Part shown: piece after piece, positions 9,706-21,399 of the stretch
Numbering within the stretch: position 1 is the first letter of the stretch
How the letters are laid out: every line of letters begins with the position of its first letter
Position numbers and translations under genes: made by a program
Notes under the pieces: generated by a model
What the model was told of the DNA's origin: nothing
What the model saw: only the letters and a program-made list of their open reading frames with translations
Database searches by the model: none
NCBI GenBank assembly: GCA_036172665.1
Contig: CM069872.1
Span: 49,772,101 to 49,836,100, forward strand
From: Prosopocoilus inquinatus
Taxonomy: Eukaryota > Arthropoda > Insecta > Coleoptera > Lucanidae
Direction: 5' to 3'
Length of the DNA: 64,000 nucleotides

Positions 9706-11480
9706 TTTCGATCGTACATACCCGACTTTTACTGCTTTATTCATGACTTAATTAATTAAGAACAAGAAGAATATTTTTATTTGTGTCTTGTACTGTGCAA
9801 ACACTGTCACAAGTCACAAGAAATAAGTCTTTTTGGGCAAAAGGATTTATGCCCCCCCGAATCAGAGCGTCGCACGCCGAAAATTTATTCCAGATAAACG
9901 AGTTTTTGCGGGCTGACGAAAAAAAAATAAGGCATTAATTCGCAGCAAACACGCCTTTAATGTTGGGGTTCGGCTGTATATTTATCGTCTTCAGCCTAAC
10001 TGGAAATAAATTTCAATGATGTAACGAAGCCACAAATACCACCCGCCCTCGTATAATAATCCAATAAATATAATGAGCTTATGTTTTCAACGCCATAGTT
10101 GCAATTTTCAAGACTTCCACCTACTTTTTCAATCTGAAGTGGAGTTTAAGAATGTCATTAGAAAAAAAAAAGGTTGCAGCAGATAGGTCAGGTAACTTTG
10201 ATTTTAAAATTTTTATACTTGAAGAAAAATTAGCAACCGCAAGAAAAAGCTTTGTGGATTCCAACGGAACTTCCTGCGAGCGCGTTTAATTAATAAGTGC
10301 GCTTCTTGAAGACTCTTAAGTTCTTTGTTTTATGACTGGCGTAGAATATTATTATTTACCACAAAAAGCAAAGCTGTGTTTGCTTGCTTTAACATGTATT
10401 TACCTTTACTTTTTGTTTTTATAGCAAATGATAAGTGCTCACCAGAGGCAGGAAAGTTAAGTTAAAATAGCTTTTTTGACTAATTAACTTCTGGAGTAGG
10501 TGCTCTGAGAGTATTTCCATCTCCTGTTATTCCACGAGGTTAAAAGTAAATGGAGATACTCGATTGCTCTAGAGCAGACAGTCAAAGGTGCTACAAGGGT
10601 GAGTTCGTAACGGAGCTGTGAAGATAGATGGCGTTTTCACTCGCAGAAAAATAGCACGTTTTTCATTGCTACAATCGCTTATACGAGCGCTTATACTCGA
10701 AGCTCGGATATGAACCCAAGCATTTGAATACGTGTTTTTCATTTTAAGCGCTAGGTATTCGCTATCGGCTCCGTTGTGCAGTCACCCTAAGATCGCAGTG
10801 TTTAACTTTATAAAACGTTACTGCGGATTATTTCTTCTATTCCGAGGAAGTTACGAAATAAAAGTGTCAAATCTGCAGTCATTAAAAAAGTTATTTGGTT
10901 CGTTAGGATTCCAGCGAAATTAATAATAAATTTCCGCTCCGTTTGTCAAATTTGCTTTGCTCGGCTCGCGATTCCAAAACTTTATGAAGCGAAAATATTA
11001 AAGAGTGCATAATTGTCCAATAAAGCTCTTGCAAGTGCCCAAGTTCGAAGCTACTTCGGAGAGAACAGTGGATGTTTATAAATCTTGTCACGGATTATTA
11101 GGAAAGCAGTTGAATTTATCGCTTACAGTTGTTGGAAATTTAATTCATTTTCCCCCTAATTCTTCATCTTATTTTCAAACGTGCACAAGATAATTTAAAA
11201 GGCGTGGATGCTACTTTAAAATATTGTAATTGGAGCTGTTACATAATTTTTCACATTATTTATTTATTTATTTTTTGTATAACAGGAATAACGTTTTCAT
11301 TTTTTATACGAGGTCTTGCTCAAGGCTTTTCAACCGGATTTTAAATTTATTCACAAAACTCCAAACAATGACGTTACAAATTTAAATTTCATTTCTCCAC
11401 ATAACATACAATTCGGAAATCGATTTATGTCACAAATGAACTCATATAATGGATAAGACAAGAAAGGAAATATACAAAGA
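9706..11480. other. Non-coding stretch without clear structure
   Basis: AT-rich sequence with a short C-run at about 9850 and no recognisable gene or repeat. Around 10500-10590 a weak inverted pair (CTGAGAGTATTTCCAT and ATGGAGATACTCGATTG) is visible. Nothing else is supported. Confidence 0.4.
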
Positions 11481-11744
11481 GGTCAAGTAGAACTCTTTGA
11501 GTTGGCAACGCTTAATTTTATTTTGAAACGATACAACTGGAGTAACTTCCTGTTTGGCGCAGACGGCCCTCAATATTTACAAGTGTTTCAGATTTGAAGT
11601 AAACACTCGATTTTCCCTACAATTTTGTCAACAGTCTAATATCTGTCATATTAATGAACAACACATATCCGGTTACAGTGTTGCAAATAATTGAATAAGA
11701 AAATGCTCTTAATTGTGTTGCCAACTCAAACAGTTCCTCTTGAC
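11481..11744. mobile_element. MITE with ~45-bp inverted ends, ~264 bp
   Basis: The left end GGTCAAGTAGAACTCTTTGA runs on to GTTGGCAACGCTTAATT. The right end, reverse-complemented, is GTCAAGAGGAACTGTTTGAG then TTGGCAACACAATTAAG. The interior is non-coding. No target duplication is clear. Confidence 0.6.
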
Positions 11745-11759
11745 ATTTTGAAATTCGTT

Positions 11760-12810
11760 CTCAAACATTTCCGCCGCTTTTTGTATTTTTTTATTGCGAT
11801 CGTCAATTGTTTCCATTTCCAAATATTTCTGCCACTTTCTGAATTTTTTTTTTTTTTGGTGCCGTTATAAAATTATATTAAATTATATAAAAGAAATGGT
11901 CGTTTTGAATTAATATTTTTTTTTGCTTAGCTCCTGAATTTGTTTCGTTTCCCTTTGTATTTCTTTGTGGTTTTCGGTGGTGAAATTTACGATAGTCATT
12001 TGTTTTTTCTCGTTGTCTTCAGAAAGATTGATTATTGTGAAGTTCGAAATATTATTAATCGCAAATGTTCCTTATTATTATTATTTTTTTAATTTTAAAT
12101 ATACAGTTTGAGTTCTTTTCTTCTAATGTACTTGTGATCGTCAATTGCTTGTTTTACTAGATTTGTCCCTGAGTTGGCAACACTGAACACACCGTATATT
12201 CGAGAAAGTCACGCAAGGCGTTTCGAATTAACAATTTAATTCGTTTAGCTTCTGAAATTATTTCGTTTCCATTCGTATTTATCGTTGTTTGTTTTTTCTT
12301 GTTTTTTTTAGAAATTTTCATTTTGTAAATAACTATCATAACAGAAATTTGTTTTTGTTTGTTGGTTGTTTTAGTTTTTGTTTGTTCGATTAATTTATTA
12401 ACCTTGCATGTTTCCTATAAATTTTTAATTCAAAATCTACAATTCGTTTTGAGTCCTTTTTCTCTGTGTGTATGATCGTCATTTGTTTTCTTTTTTTTAC
12501 TTTAGTCAGGAATTTTGTGTGTCGTGGGTTTCTCGATTATCAAGAAAGGTTTCTCAATTTTTTTATTGCTTCAAAGTTTTCAGAAATCAAGTAATTGTCA
12601 TAATTACTTCGGAAACTTTAATTTTTCCACTTGCGTGTTTCTGGATCTGGATAAAAACGTTCTTGTTTTTGCTTTTCTTATTCTTATTCTCGCAAAATGT
12701 AGTAATGATTGTCTTTTGTTCCCAAAAAGTTGAAAAAGTCCCTAGATTTGAATGATTTTTTACAACATTCCCTTTTGTTTGAAATAAGATTCCTAGATTT
12801 AGCGACTTTC
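11760..12810. repeat. T-rich low-complexity tract
   Basis: T-rich plus strand with recurring TTTGTTTTTT and GAT(A/C)GTCATTTGTTTTC (about 11993 and 12473). The latter is also the terminal motif of the 30.5-kb tandem unit. A GTTGGCAACACTGAACAC block lies at 12173 and again at 12818. There is no coding evidence. Confidence 0.5.
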
Positions 12811-12944
12811 TTTCAAGGTTGGCAACACTGAACACAGTGTACGTTCGAGAAAACCACGTACCAAGAGATGACATTGTTAATTTAAAGAGGGCGGAAGTGA
12901 GAGGGGAAACGGAAAACAATCAGCGTAGGGATCACGCTGAATGT

Positions 12945-13060
12945 AATTCAATTTTCATGACGTCACATTGCCTAGCAACGGAAAACGCTCGCCATGACGC
13001 CATACAATAAGTAGTCGCCTAGAGACGATGTGACGTCACAACAATAGAATTTTATTGGTT
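12945..13060. repeat. Short inverted repeat with TGACGTCA near both ends
   Basis: ATGACGTCACATTGCCTAG near 12957 and its imperfect reverse complement near 13017-13040 (CTAGAGACGATGTGACGTC) face each other. It is a small, diverged palindromic element sharing the TGACGTCA core with the 16.7-kb array. Confidence 0.4.
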
Positions 13061-13101
13061 TCCATAATTGAAGTTTGTTCTTGTCCGATGAAAATAGTAA
13101 G

Positions 13102-13233
13102 TACAAAGTTTTTTTTAATCTCAAACCGGACAGAAAAATGAAGGGAACACACTCAACGTTTTAAATCCATAGCGAAACGCTGAGTGTGTTCCCTTCATTT
13201 TTCTGTCCGGTTTGAGATTAAAAAAACTTTGTA
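13102..13233. mobile_element. Near-perfect 132-bp hairpin (TA-flanked MITE)
   Basis: Arms of about 59 bases (13102-13161 and 13175-13233) match except for one T/A-run length difference and one base substitution, around a loop of about 13 bases. The ends read TACAAAGTTTT and AAAACTTTGTA, so a TA target duplication of Tc1/mariner type fits. The tiny divergence between arms means a recent insertion or selection for pairing. A small-RNA precursor is the alternative. Confidence 0.7.
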
Positions 13234-13479
13234 TTTATTGGTTTCGATTCCTACCCAGAACGTCATAAGTGTTGTAAGTGAGGTGGCAACGCTGGAATAT
13301 GAGACCTTTTAATTTAAACTGCGGCCGGTTAAAAAAAAAACTTTTTACATTTTAATCACCCTTCGATATACAGAAACTATAATTTGTTGAGAACGTAGCT
13401 TGAGATTACAAGTCTCATTAATTATACAATGCGATCAATAATGACTGTCCGTTTATTGGTATCTACTATGATGGCCCAA

Positions 13480-14270
13480 CACAACTGAGACAAGAAATAA
13501 TTAAAAATAAAACTAGTAGGAAACAAAAGACAAGCGTGAATAAAAAAAATGTGAAAAATTAAATCGATAAAAACAAACAAAAAAGAAACGCAAAGGCATA
13601 AAATGAATTTAAAAAAAGCAGAAGCACCACGATACCAAGATTTTAGAAAGTTTTGGCTTGTCAACTTTCAAAATTAGAAATACGAAATAGAAATAAAAGA
13701 AACGCAATGCATAAATTAAACACAAAAAAGAAACAAAAGAAGATCGACACAACATCAAGCTGAATCAATCATTAGCTGAACGATTTAAATTAAAAAAATC
13801 AAAATAAGAAATTAACGACGAATACAGTAGGTACATAACAACTGAGAAGAAAAATAATTTAAAACAACTAAATATGAAAAATTAAATTGATAAAAATAAA
13901 CAAAAATTAAAATGAAAATTGACGAAATTTTTGCAAATAAAACAAACTCATAGGAAACCAAAGTGTACTGCAGAAATGAGCCAATAAAGTGCGAAAACTG
14001 ATACTTTTAAAAAGAAGAAAATTGCAAAAAGAGAAACTTTAGAAAAAAAAAAAGAATGGTTACCCAAAAAACAAATAAATTAAGGAAACGGCGATTCCCC
14101 GGCCGTAAACTGGCAGGGAACAAACGAAATGAATTAAACGAACGGCGAATGAAATACAAAAGCAATGATTCTTTAAAACGAAAAAACAAAAGGGAATGGA
14201 CAAAATATGAAACGAACAAAAAACAAAGGAAATCACGTTGTATATTTTTTTTCTTTCCGTCGACTCTGCG
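13480..14270. repeat. A-rich low-complexity tract (AAACAAAAGAAA words)
   Basis: This is the complement-strand version of the tracts at 6.9-8.4 and 11.8-12.8 kb, with repeated AAACAAAAGA and ACGAACAAA words. Long open frames here are compositional and not supported as genes. Confidence 0.55.
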
Positions 14271-14318
14271 GTGTTAAATTTTTGGATTATATTCGATGTA
14301 AATTTTAGTGAAATTTTA

Positions 14319-14446
14319 GGCCCAGTTTTACAATGACGGTTTAACTTTGAGCCGAAGCTTAAATCCTTCACAACAATTGTTGAAATAATCGTTGCTAAGG
14401 GTTTAAGCCTCAGCTCAAAGTTGAACCGCATTTGTAAAACTGGACC
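14319..14446. mobile_element. Palindromic MITE, TTA-flanked, 128 bp
   Basis: The left arm GGCCCAGTTTTACAATGACG and the right arm, whose reverse complement is GGTCCAGTTTTACAAATGCG, continue as inverted matches for about 50 bases each. TTA flanks both ends (14316-14318 and 14447-14449). A 3-bp TTA duplication with GG-starting ends is the PIF/Harbinger pattern; this assignment is by pattern only. Confidence 0.65.
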
Positions 14447-14699
14447 TTAGTGAAGTGAAGACAACAACAAAAGTAGCCCAAATTAGGCTTCCACCGTAAA
14501 TATGTCTAAAATGTCGCCCAACTGGCAGAATTTCGTAACCCTGGTTGTTGCCCACCCATAGTAAATCATCACGAGCCGCCACTGTGTACAGATGATGGTA
14601 TTATTAAAAACTGGTCATTACTTTACTGGCCAACTCATGTTGACGGTTCCGAACTAGTCAGAAACTTTATATTAAACGATTGTGCGATTGGTGATTTTT

Positions 14700-15095
14700 A
14701 AAAAACAATTCCCGACAATCAGCAACCAACAGATGGCGCTTTTAATAAGGAAAACAAAGAGCTGTCATTAATTTTTTTCTAGCAATCCATCAATGCTTTT
14801 TGTTAGTTTTATTATCGTGTGTATGTTATGCTAAAAATATGGAAGTCAGAAAACTCACAAACATTTCAGTTTAATATTTTTTACAGGTTAACCAAATGTC
14901 ATTCCAGTGTTTTCCTTATTATAGGTACAGTCGTGTGCAACTAAAATGCACCACCTGATCACAAACTTCACTCTTAAGAACTTGTGCTACAAGGCCCACA
15001 GAAACGTCAAATTGTAGCACTTAAGGTGCGCAAGACTGTACCTTAAAAAGACTTCCACTAGATGTCAGTCAATTTATAATTTTTTCGAATACTTT
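14700..15095. repeat. Dispersed repeat, copy B
   Basis: It is collinear with 9120-9660 and is interrupted at 14926-15040 by a small MITE that copy A lacks. Confidence 0.6.
14928..15038. mobile_element. 111-bp TA-flanked MITE inside dispersed repeat B
   Basis: The ends are CAGTCGTGTGCAACTAAAAT and, reverse-complemented, CAGTCTTGCGCACCTTAAGT. TA flanks each side (14926-14927 and 15039-15040). Copy A reads straight from CCTTATTA to ACCTT at the matching position and serves as an empty site. This fits a Tc1/mariner-type non-autonomous element. Confidence 0.7.
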
Positions 15096-15419
15096 CTCCA
15101 AACTTTCTTCACTTCTCGAGTATGATATATTAAATAAAACAGTTACTCTAACAGTACACATTCTGTATGCAGCAAAACAAGAGAAGGCTACGTAACGTAA
15201 GCTATATTTGAAAATGTCAGGGTTTTATTTATTTATTAATTGGTTTTAATGGCTTTAAGAACAGGAATTAATCAAACTCAATGATTAGAATAACGCTCTC
15301 TGTAGCTCTTAGAAGATGTTTTCTTACGAGTTTCCTAAACATCCATTTATTTGTGTAGTACTGCTTCCTTTTTGAACGAAATAACGATATACTATTACTT
15401 ATCATCTGGATTATTCTGT

Positions 15420-16000
15420 CTAACTCAAATTAACCTTTCGTTTACAGATTTTTTAAATCACCCCGTAGATGTTGCAAAAGATATTTTTGCATAGGTACAC
15501 TAACACCAATTATTTAAGCACCCTCAGTGGGTTTGGTTCCATTTCTTTTTGGAATACTGCGTCCCATTTGAATGAAATAACGATATAATATTACTTTTCA
15601 TCTAGATTATTGTGTTTAAAATTCAAATTAACCTCTCATTTACAAATTTTTTAAATCACCCTGTCCATGTTGTCAAAGATGTTTTTCCATAGACGGTACA
15701 TTCAAATTAACCTTTCACTTACAGACTTTTTAAATCACCCTGTAGATGTTGCAAAAGACATTTTTCCATAGGTACACTAACACCAATTATTTAAGCATCC
15801 TCGGTGAGTTTTGATCCGTTTCTTTTTTTTTGTTTCTGCAACCCTTATGAATAAAACAGCGTTTTTATTCCTGATTACCTATTATTCTCAATCCAAATTA
15901 ACTTTTCTTTTACAAACTTTGAAAATCACCCTGTATATTTTGCGTTTTGCAAAAGTTTATGGGTACACCAACCATTTAAGCACCCTCGGCGCGGGGGTGG
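15420..16000. repeat. Irregular tandem repeat, four diverged copies
   Basis: The core CAAATTAACCTTTC..TTTACAGA followed by TTTTTAAATCACCCTGTAGA occurs at about 15427, 15606, 15706 and 15893 (spacing about 180, 100 and 187). Secondary words TAGGTACACTAACACCA and AACGATATA recur between them. Confidence 0.6.
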
Positions 16001-16710
16001 GTTACGACGTATTGTTCCGTTAATTGGCGTTTGCGTTTAAACATAAGTCCCCGGATCTGAATTGTAAATGTAATAGACCGTGTTATATGCTCCATATGTT
16101 GCGTTATTAGCGCCGCACTTTACATCAGCAAGTGATTATACGGTTGCTGGCTGTCATTGGCACGTTTCGTTTCCGTTGTAACGTAAAGCGTCAAATGAAA
16201 TATCGTGTTTTCTAAATGGAACGTACGTATCTTCCGGTAGAAGTAATTAAAACGCGATAATTTTAATTAATTGCCGATTCGGCCCGAATAATTAATAATT
16301 TTCGATTCGACGTGATAAGACCCTCATTTATTCCGATGGGAAATATCCGATTCAATTGTTTGATTAAAATACATACACGCCGAGAACAAAACAAATAAAA
16401 GCGAAACATACTTGACATATAATGCAGCCAAAATTTATTTATAACGGAAATTCATTAATTTATAAAACAAAAAGTTTTTTCGTTTTGATACTATTGGAAC
16501 GCACTATGTGCACTGAATCTCGTTTTAATCGCCTGGTATAAAACGAGATGAAGATATACTGATTACATATAGTCCACCCCAATCGAAAGCGCTGTAAGTA
16601 AAACTATCCGAATTAGGTTTATTGTCGGAATTGAAAATGTCAAATTTCACTGTCGATTTGACTTGACAGAAGGTAACCTACAATATGGAGGACATGAGGT
16701 CGCTGTTGGC
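16001..16710. other. Non-coding stretch without clear structure
   Basis: Moderately AT-rich with many TAAT words. No gene, repeat or regulatory element is supported. Confidence 0.35.
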
Positions 16711-17893
16711 ATGTGATATGACGGCGTCTCCATAGATTCAAACTTATCGGTCTCATTCAGGAGCCTTATTCTCGAATCGAGGGAACAAACTCGCACGTAC
16801 GTGACGTCAAAATGACGTAATTCTCTTGCGATTTATATTGTTTTGTATGAGAGCTTACGTCATTTTGACGTCACTTTCTCTTGCGATTTGTGTCCTCGAT
16901 TTGAGAATATTCACGAATTGAGAGAACAAACTCGCAATTGTACGTGACGTCAAAATGATGTAATTCTCTTGCGATTTATGTCGTTTTATATGAGAGCTCA
17001 CGTCATTTTGACGTCACGTTCACTTGCGGGTTTGTTCCCTCAATTCGTGAATAAGGCCTCTGAATGAGACCAATGAGTTTCAATCTAGGGAGACGCCCTC
17101 ATATCGCAAGAGAACATGACGTCAAAATCACGTAGTTTTCTTGCGATTTCTATAGTTATGTATGAGAGCTTACGTCATTTTGATGTCACGTTCTCTTGCG
17201 ATTCGTCGATTCGTGTCCTCGATTCGAGAATATTCACGAATTGAGGGAACAAACTCGTAAGAGTACGTGACGTCAAAATTACGTAATTCTCATGCGATTT
17301 ATGTCGTTTTGTATGAGAGCTTATGTCATTTTGACGTCACGTTATCTTGCGATTTGTGTCCTCGATTCGAGAATATTCACGAATTGAGGGAACAAACTCG
17401 CAAGAGTACGTGACGTCAAAATTACGTAATTCTCTTGCGATTTGTGTCGTTTTATATGAGAGCTTATGTCATTTACGTCAATGAGTTTAAATCTAGGGAG
17501 ACCCCCTCATATCGCAAGAGAACATGACGTCAAAATGACGTAGTTTTGTTGCGATTTCTATAGTTTTGTATGAGAGCTTACGTCATTTTGACGTCACGTT
17601 CTCTTGCGATTTGTGTCCTCGATTCGAGAATATTCTCGAATCGTGGGAACAAAATCGCAAGAGTACGTGACGTCAAAATTACGTAATTCTCTTGCGATTT
17701 GTGTCGTTTTATATGAGAGCTTACGTCATTTACGTCAATGAGTTTAAATCTAGGGAGACGCCCTCATATCGCAAGAGAACATGACGTCAAAATGTAATAG
17801 TTTTCTTGCGATTTCTATAGTTTTGTATGAGAGCTTACGTCATTTTGACGTCAGTTCTCTTGCGAGTTTGTTTCCTCGATTCGAGAATAAGGC
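16711..17893. mobile_element. Composite foldback array rich in TGACGTCA
   Basis: A block beginning GATATGACGGCGTCTCC (16711) contains CCTTATTCTCGAATCGAGG and ACAAACTCGCA, and is inverted at about 17020-17107. The outer end motif GCCTTATTCTCGAATCGAGG (16763) is repeated inverted at the right end (to 17893). In between, units made of TCGCAAGAG, ACGTGACGTCAAAAT, ATGAGAGCTTACGTCATTT and TTGCGATTTGTGTCCTCGAT alternate in both orientations, with about 14 GACGTCA-type sites. Copies of ATGAGTTT(C/A)AATCTAGGGAG start at 17073, 17481 and 17738. It is a non-coding element probably built by repeated insertion or unequal exchange. Confidence 0.7.
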
Positions 17894-18296
17894 CCCAGGT
17901 GATCGAGTTGCTATTCAACATATTTTGAAACTGGGCGGTTAGATGTCAGTCAGATGCAACGCAACTGTCAGAAGGGTAAATAAATTCGTATAAAAGACAT
18001 TCTCTGTAAAGGCATCCCTTCTCACGATCAAATAAATTTGGAATTTGTTTTCTTTTCCTGTTTCGCTAAAGTTTCGTCGACTTTTGCTCACACACCCGGT
18101 ACATTGGAAATATTCTATTCGGGGCAGTTTGCGAACTTGATAACGGAATGCTCTCTCAAATATGAATTCATTTAGCAATTTATTTCACCATCCAAGTAGT
18201 TGCCCGGGTTTGTAATTACAGTAATGACAGACACCCGGGTAATGGTTGGCTGCAGTAAATTAACGCACGCCACAATGGAAGTGGCTGGCTGCGATT
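17894..18296. other. Non-coding spacer
   Basis: No recognisable gene or repeat was found between the foldback array and the following tandem duplication. Confidence 0.35.
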
Positions 18297-18930
18297 TAAT
18301 TTAATTTCAATTAACGTGTAACAATAAAGTAAGCCACATGAAGAAGACAATGACACAGAATTTAATTCCTCCGTCACAGATATGCACTGTGTTTTCGTCA
18401 ACCGACTTTGTGCAATTCCAGAAACTATTTATCTCTCATCCGCCGAGTGAACTGCAGTATTAATAAAATTAAAAAAAAATCTTCGAAAACGTTTCATTTT
18501 TTTGTGCATCCATTTACGTCGCCTTAAAAAATGAAAATAGGCAACCCCTTCTACTTCCATGTGTGTACGTTTTAATGCGTTACGAAAAGGCGAGGTTATT
18601 CTTGATTTGATTGATGGGTTGCCTATTTTAAGTCTTCGGGATTTTCATTTAATTTCAATTAGCGTATAATAATAAATTAGAGCCACATGAAGAAGAAAAT
18701 GACACGAACTTTAATTCTGCCGTCGCAGATATGCATTGTTTTTATCACCTGACTTTATGCAGCTCCAGAAACTCTTTCTCTCTCAGCCGAGGGTGAATTA
18801 CAGAAGTAATAAAATTTCGCCTTAAAACTTTAAAGTAGGCAACCCATTTTACTTCCGTGTGATTTTATTGCGTTATGAAAACACGAAGTTATATCTGATT
18901 TGATTGATGCTTGCTTATTTTAAAGTCTTG
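18297..18930. repeat. Two-copy tandem duplication, ~350-bp unit
   Basis: The unit begins TTTAATTTCAATTAACGTG, then AGCCACATGAAGAAG, and restarts at about 18646 as TTTAATTTCAATTAGCGTA. Shared inner blocks include GTCGCAGATATGCA, CCAGAAACT and GTAGGCAACCC with ACTTCC. Copy 2 is about 50 bases shorter and diverged. Confidence 0.65.
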
Positions 18931-20828
18931 TGTCTTTGATGATCACGTTATGATTGCTATAAAAACAAAGTAACTTTCGAAGTAATCATTTAGTGGAAAA
19001 TGTTACAAGATGTAATAATTATTTTTAAAATATCTTCTCTCTCGATTTGAACGGTGTACAACTACACATAGAAGCCAAGTGCAACAAGAACAAAGAATGG
19101 AACGCTCTCCGGGAAATTCCTCGTCCCTGGACGAAAATTGGACGTCCTTTGGTTTCCGAAACGAACCCTTTCCCGTGCAAAACTTCTGACACAAGTTCTC
19201 TATTAGCGAACGTCGGACCGGCACTTAGGTTTCTCGTTTACCCAAGTTAGTTAGCCGTTGTTATCCTCTGTTACGTTTCCAAATCAACACAAAAGAAAAA
19301 CTTACACATTCAAAACGTAAACACTCGACTTTGCCCGGAAAACCGACCCCCGAACGAATTGAAGTGTCTCGAAATTAATGAAGAATTCTGAGCCAATCCA
19401 AAAACAAATTTGCATTTCTTTTTTTTAGCTTCTCAGGATTCATTCCTGAATCAATAATCGCAAAGAAAAATGTTAGAAGCTTTCAGCTTTAAATAGTTTC
19501 CCCCACGAATGATATTTTGCCTACAAAGAAAACAACCCCGAATATTTTATTGAATTGAATTGTACGAAATTAATAAAGAATTCTCTTTAGCTTCTTAAAT
19601 TCATTCGTGAATCAATAATCACAAAGAAAAACTTCTAATAAACATTCAACTATACTTAAAATAGTTAGTTGTGCCAATAAAAACGAAACTCATTATCAGT
19701 TTTACTGTATTCTATAAAACTGATGAGAAAGAAATCTCGGAGAACGAAAATTTACCATGGAATTGGAAATATGTATACGTGAGCCAATTCGACAATCCTG
19801 CTCCCTTCTCTGTTACGTAGATTCTTAGGTTCATTCCCTGTAGAGGAGGTAAGCAGGCGAATAAATCTTTTTATTCTGCTGCACACGGCGGAGTTTTCCA
19901 ATATCTTAAGATTTCGTGTGGTTTTATATTTATTGAGTTTGAAATTTTGCGTGTTTAACTTGCCAAGTGATTCGTAGAAATAACTGTGGGCCAAAAAGCG
20001 AACATTTGTTTCTGTTTATTTTTTTTTAATGAAAACTGTACATACAGTGCTTTGAACAATTACCGAGTCCCACGTGACCAAATTAACTAACCTACCTATG
20101 TATGTATCTTTCTTAGAAAAAAAAATGTTTTTCGTAGATTGGCGACACTGTAAGATTATTTGCATACGATTAATAAGTTTAGTTATCTAAATTAAGTCGT
20201 CTCTTCATTCATTTAATCCTCGTCTCTTCTTTCATTTACTTCCATTTAATCCTCGTCTCGTCTTTAATTTAATCCTGGTGCAATCAATTATGAATGAAGA
20301 CCCTGTATATTTTTGCATTGGAGATCTCTACTACTGTCCAAATTAACGACCAATTTCCGATTTCTTTACAGATGGAAGAAATTAAAATGAACGAAATAAA
20401 AGTGTTGTGTTTGTATAGTAAATTAAGCATCGTAAGTGTTGCAGCTCATTACTATCGTGCTTTTAATTGTGTAAAGCGACAGTCTTTAAAGTTTTCTGAA
20501 ATTCAACGACGATAATTTGTGAACCCCGAATTCATAACAATACTTATAAAAAATCGAATGGGAATACAGGGTACTCGAAGAGATTGTAACAATGTTACAT
20601 TCCATGCCGCCTTGTATACTATGGGAGAACGATGGATATAAAAATTCATTTCAAATTTCGCGCTGACAAGTTGCAGTTCCACAAAAAATACTTAGATGGC
20701 GCTGGCGTAGCTCGATTTCAGAGAGATTTTATTAAAAAGCATGAAAACAGTGAAAATATATATTATTTTTTGATAAAATCTGAAGTCAAGAATTTTTTAA
20801 AATATGTTGGGTTTAACAAATCCAATAT
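18931..20828. other. Non-coding stretch with a small duplication
   Basis: A diverged ~100-base duplication sits at about 19358-19470 and 19548-19635 (CGAAATTAAT, AAGAATTCT, CTGAATCAATAATC, CAAAGAAAAA). ATTTAATCCTCGTCTC-type words repeat at 20190-20280. CCCTGTATA at 20298 and its inverse ATACAGGGT at 20564 could be ends of an old MITE. A 92-codon plus frame from 20632 resembles nothing and runs into the next hairpin. Confidence 0.4.
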
Positions 20829-20941
20829 TAAATTAATTAAGGAAAGAAACACCAACAGGAGGACAGACAAATTTTGTCACATCCGGGAATCTTTTTTGTC
20901 CTCCTGTTGATTGATGTTTCTTTCCTTAATTAATTTAATTT
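20829..20941. repeat. Hairpin with ~45-bp arms
   Basis: AATTAATTAAGGAAAGAAAC is followed by ACCAACAGGAGGACA, then about 25 bases, then the inverse TGTCCTCCTGTTGATTGATG and TTTCTTTCCTTAATTAATT. It is probably a MITE remnant. No target duplication was identified. Confidence 0.55.
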
Positions 20942-21399
20942 AATTATATTACCAATATCCTTCCTTTTAATTTGTATATTCAATATTTTCTTAATTATTT
21001 TTGTTATGCAGTCGATTTGGTAGGGAATTTCGAAATGTTGGCAGCACTGCAAGCTGCTAAAATGGCTAAAACCTTCAGGCGGTTGCAAACACTGCTCGGA
21101 AGGTTATTCTGGAAGTTATTTTAAAATATCTGACAGCGTAGCAAATTTTTAAAATGTTTATTTTTTATTTGACTGTTTTCTTATTTCTTTTTATTAAAAA
21201 AAATCTATTTGCGTGTTCTCGGCAGTTTGCCAAAACAAAAGAAAATCGTCAAATTTCTGATGAAATACGAGATAACAGAATCGTCTGCAAGAAAGACATT
21301 AAAAAAAAACAAATTAATTAATGATTAATGACAGATTATTCATAGACTGCAAATATTAATTAAAACTCACAAGAACAAAAGAAATCGATAAAAATAAGG
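20942..21399. other. Non-coding flank of the retrotransposon
   Basis: AT-rich host DNA with one GTTGGCAGCACTG word at 21038. AAGG at 21396-21399 is the left half of the retrotransposon target duplication. Confidence 0.5.

Noticed and set aside
20632..20910. 92-codon plus frame
   Set aside because: Its end lies inside a hairpin element and it resembles no transposase or host protein.
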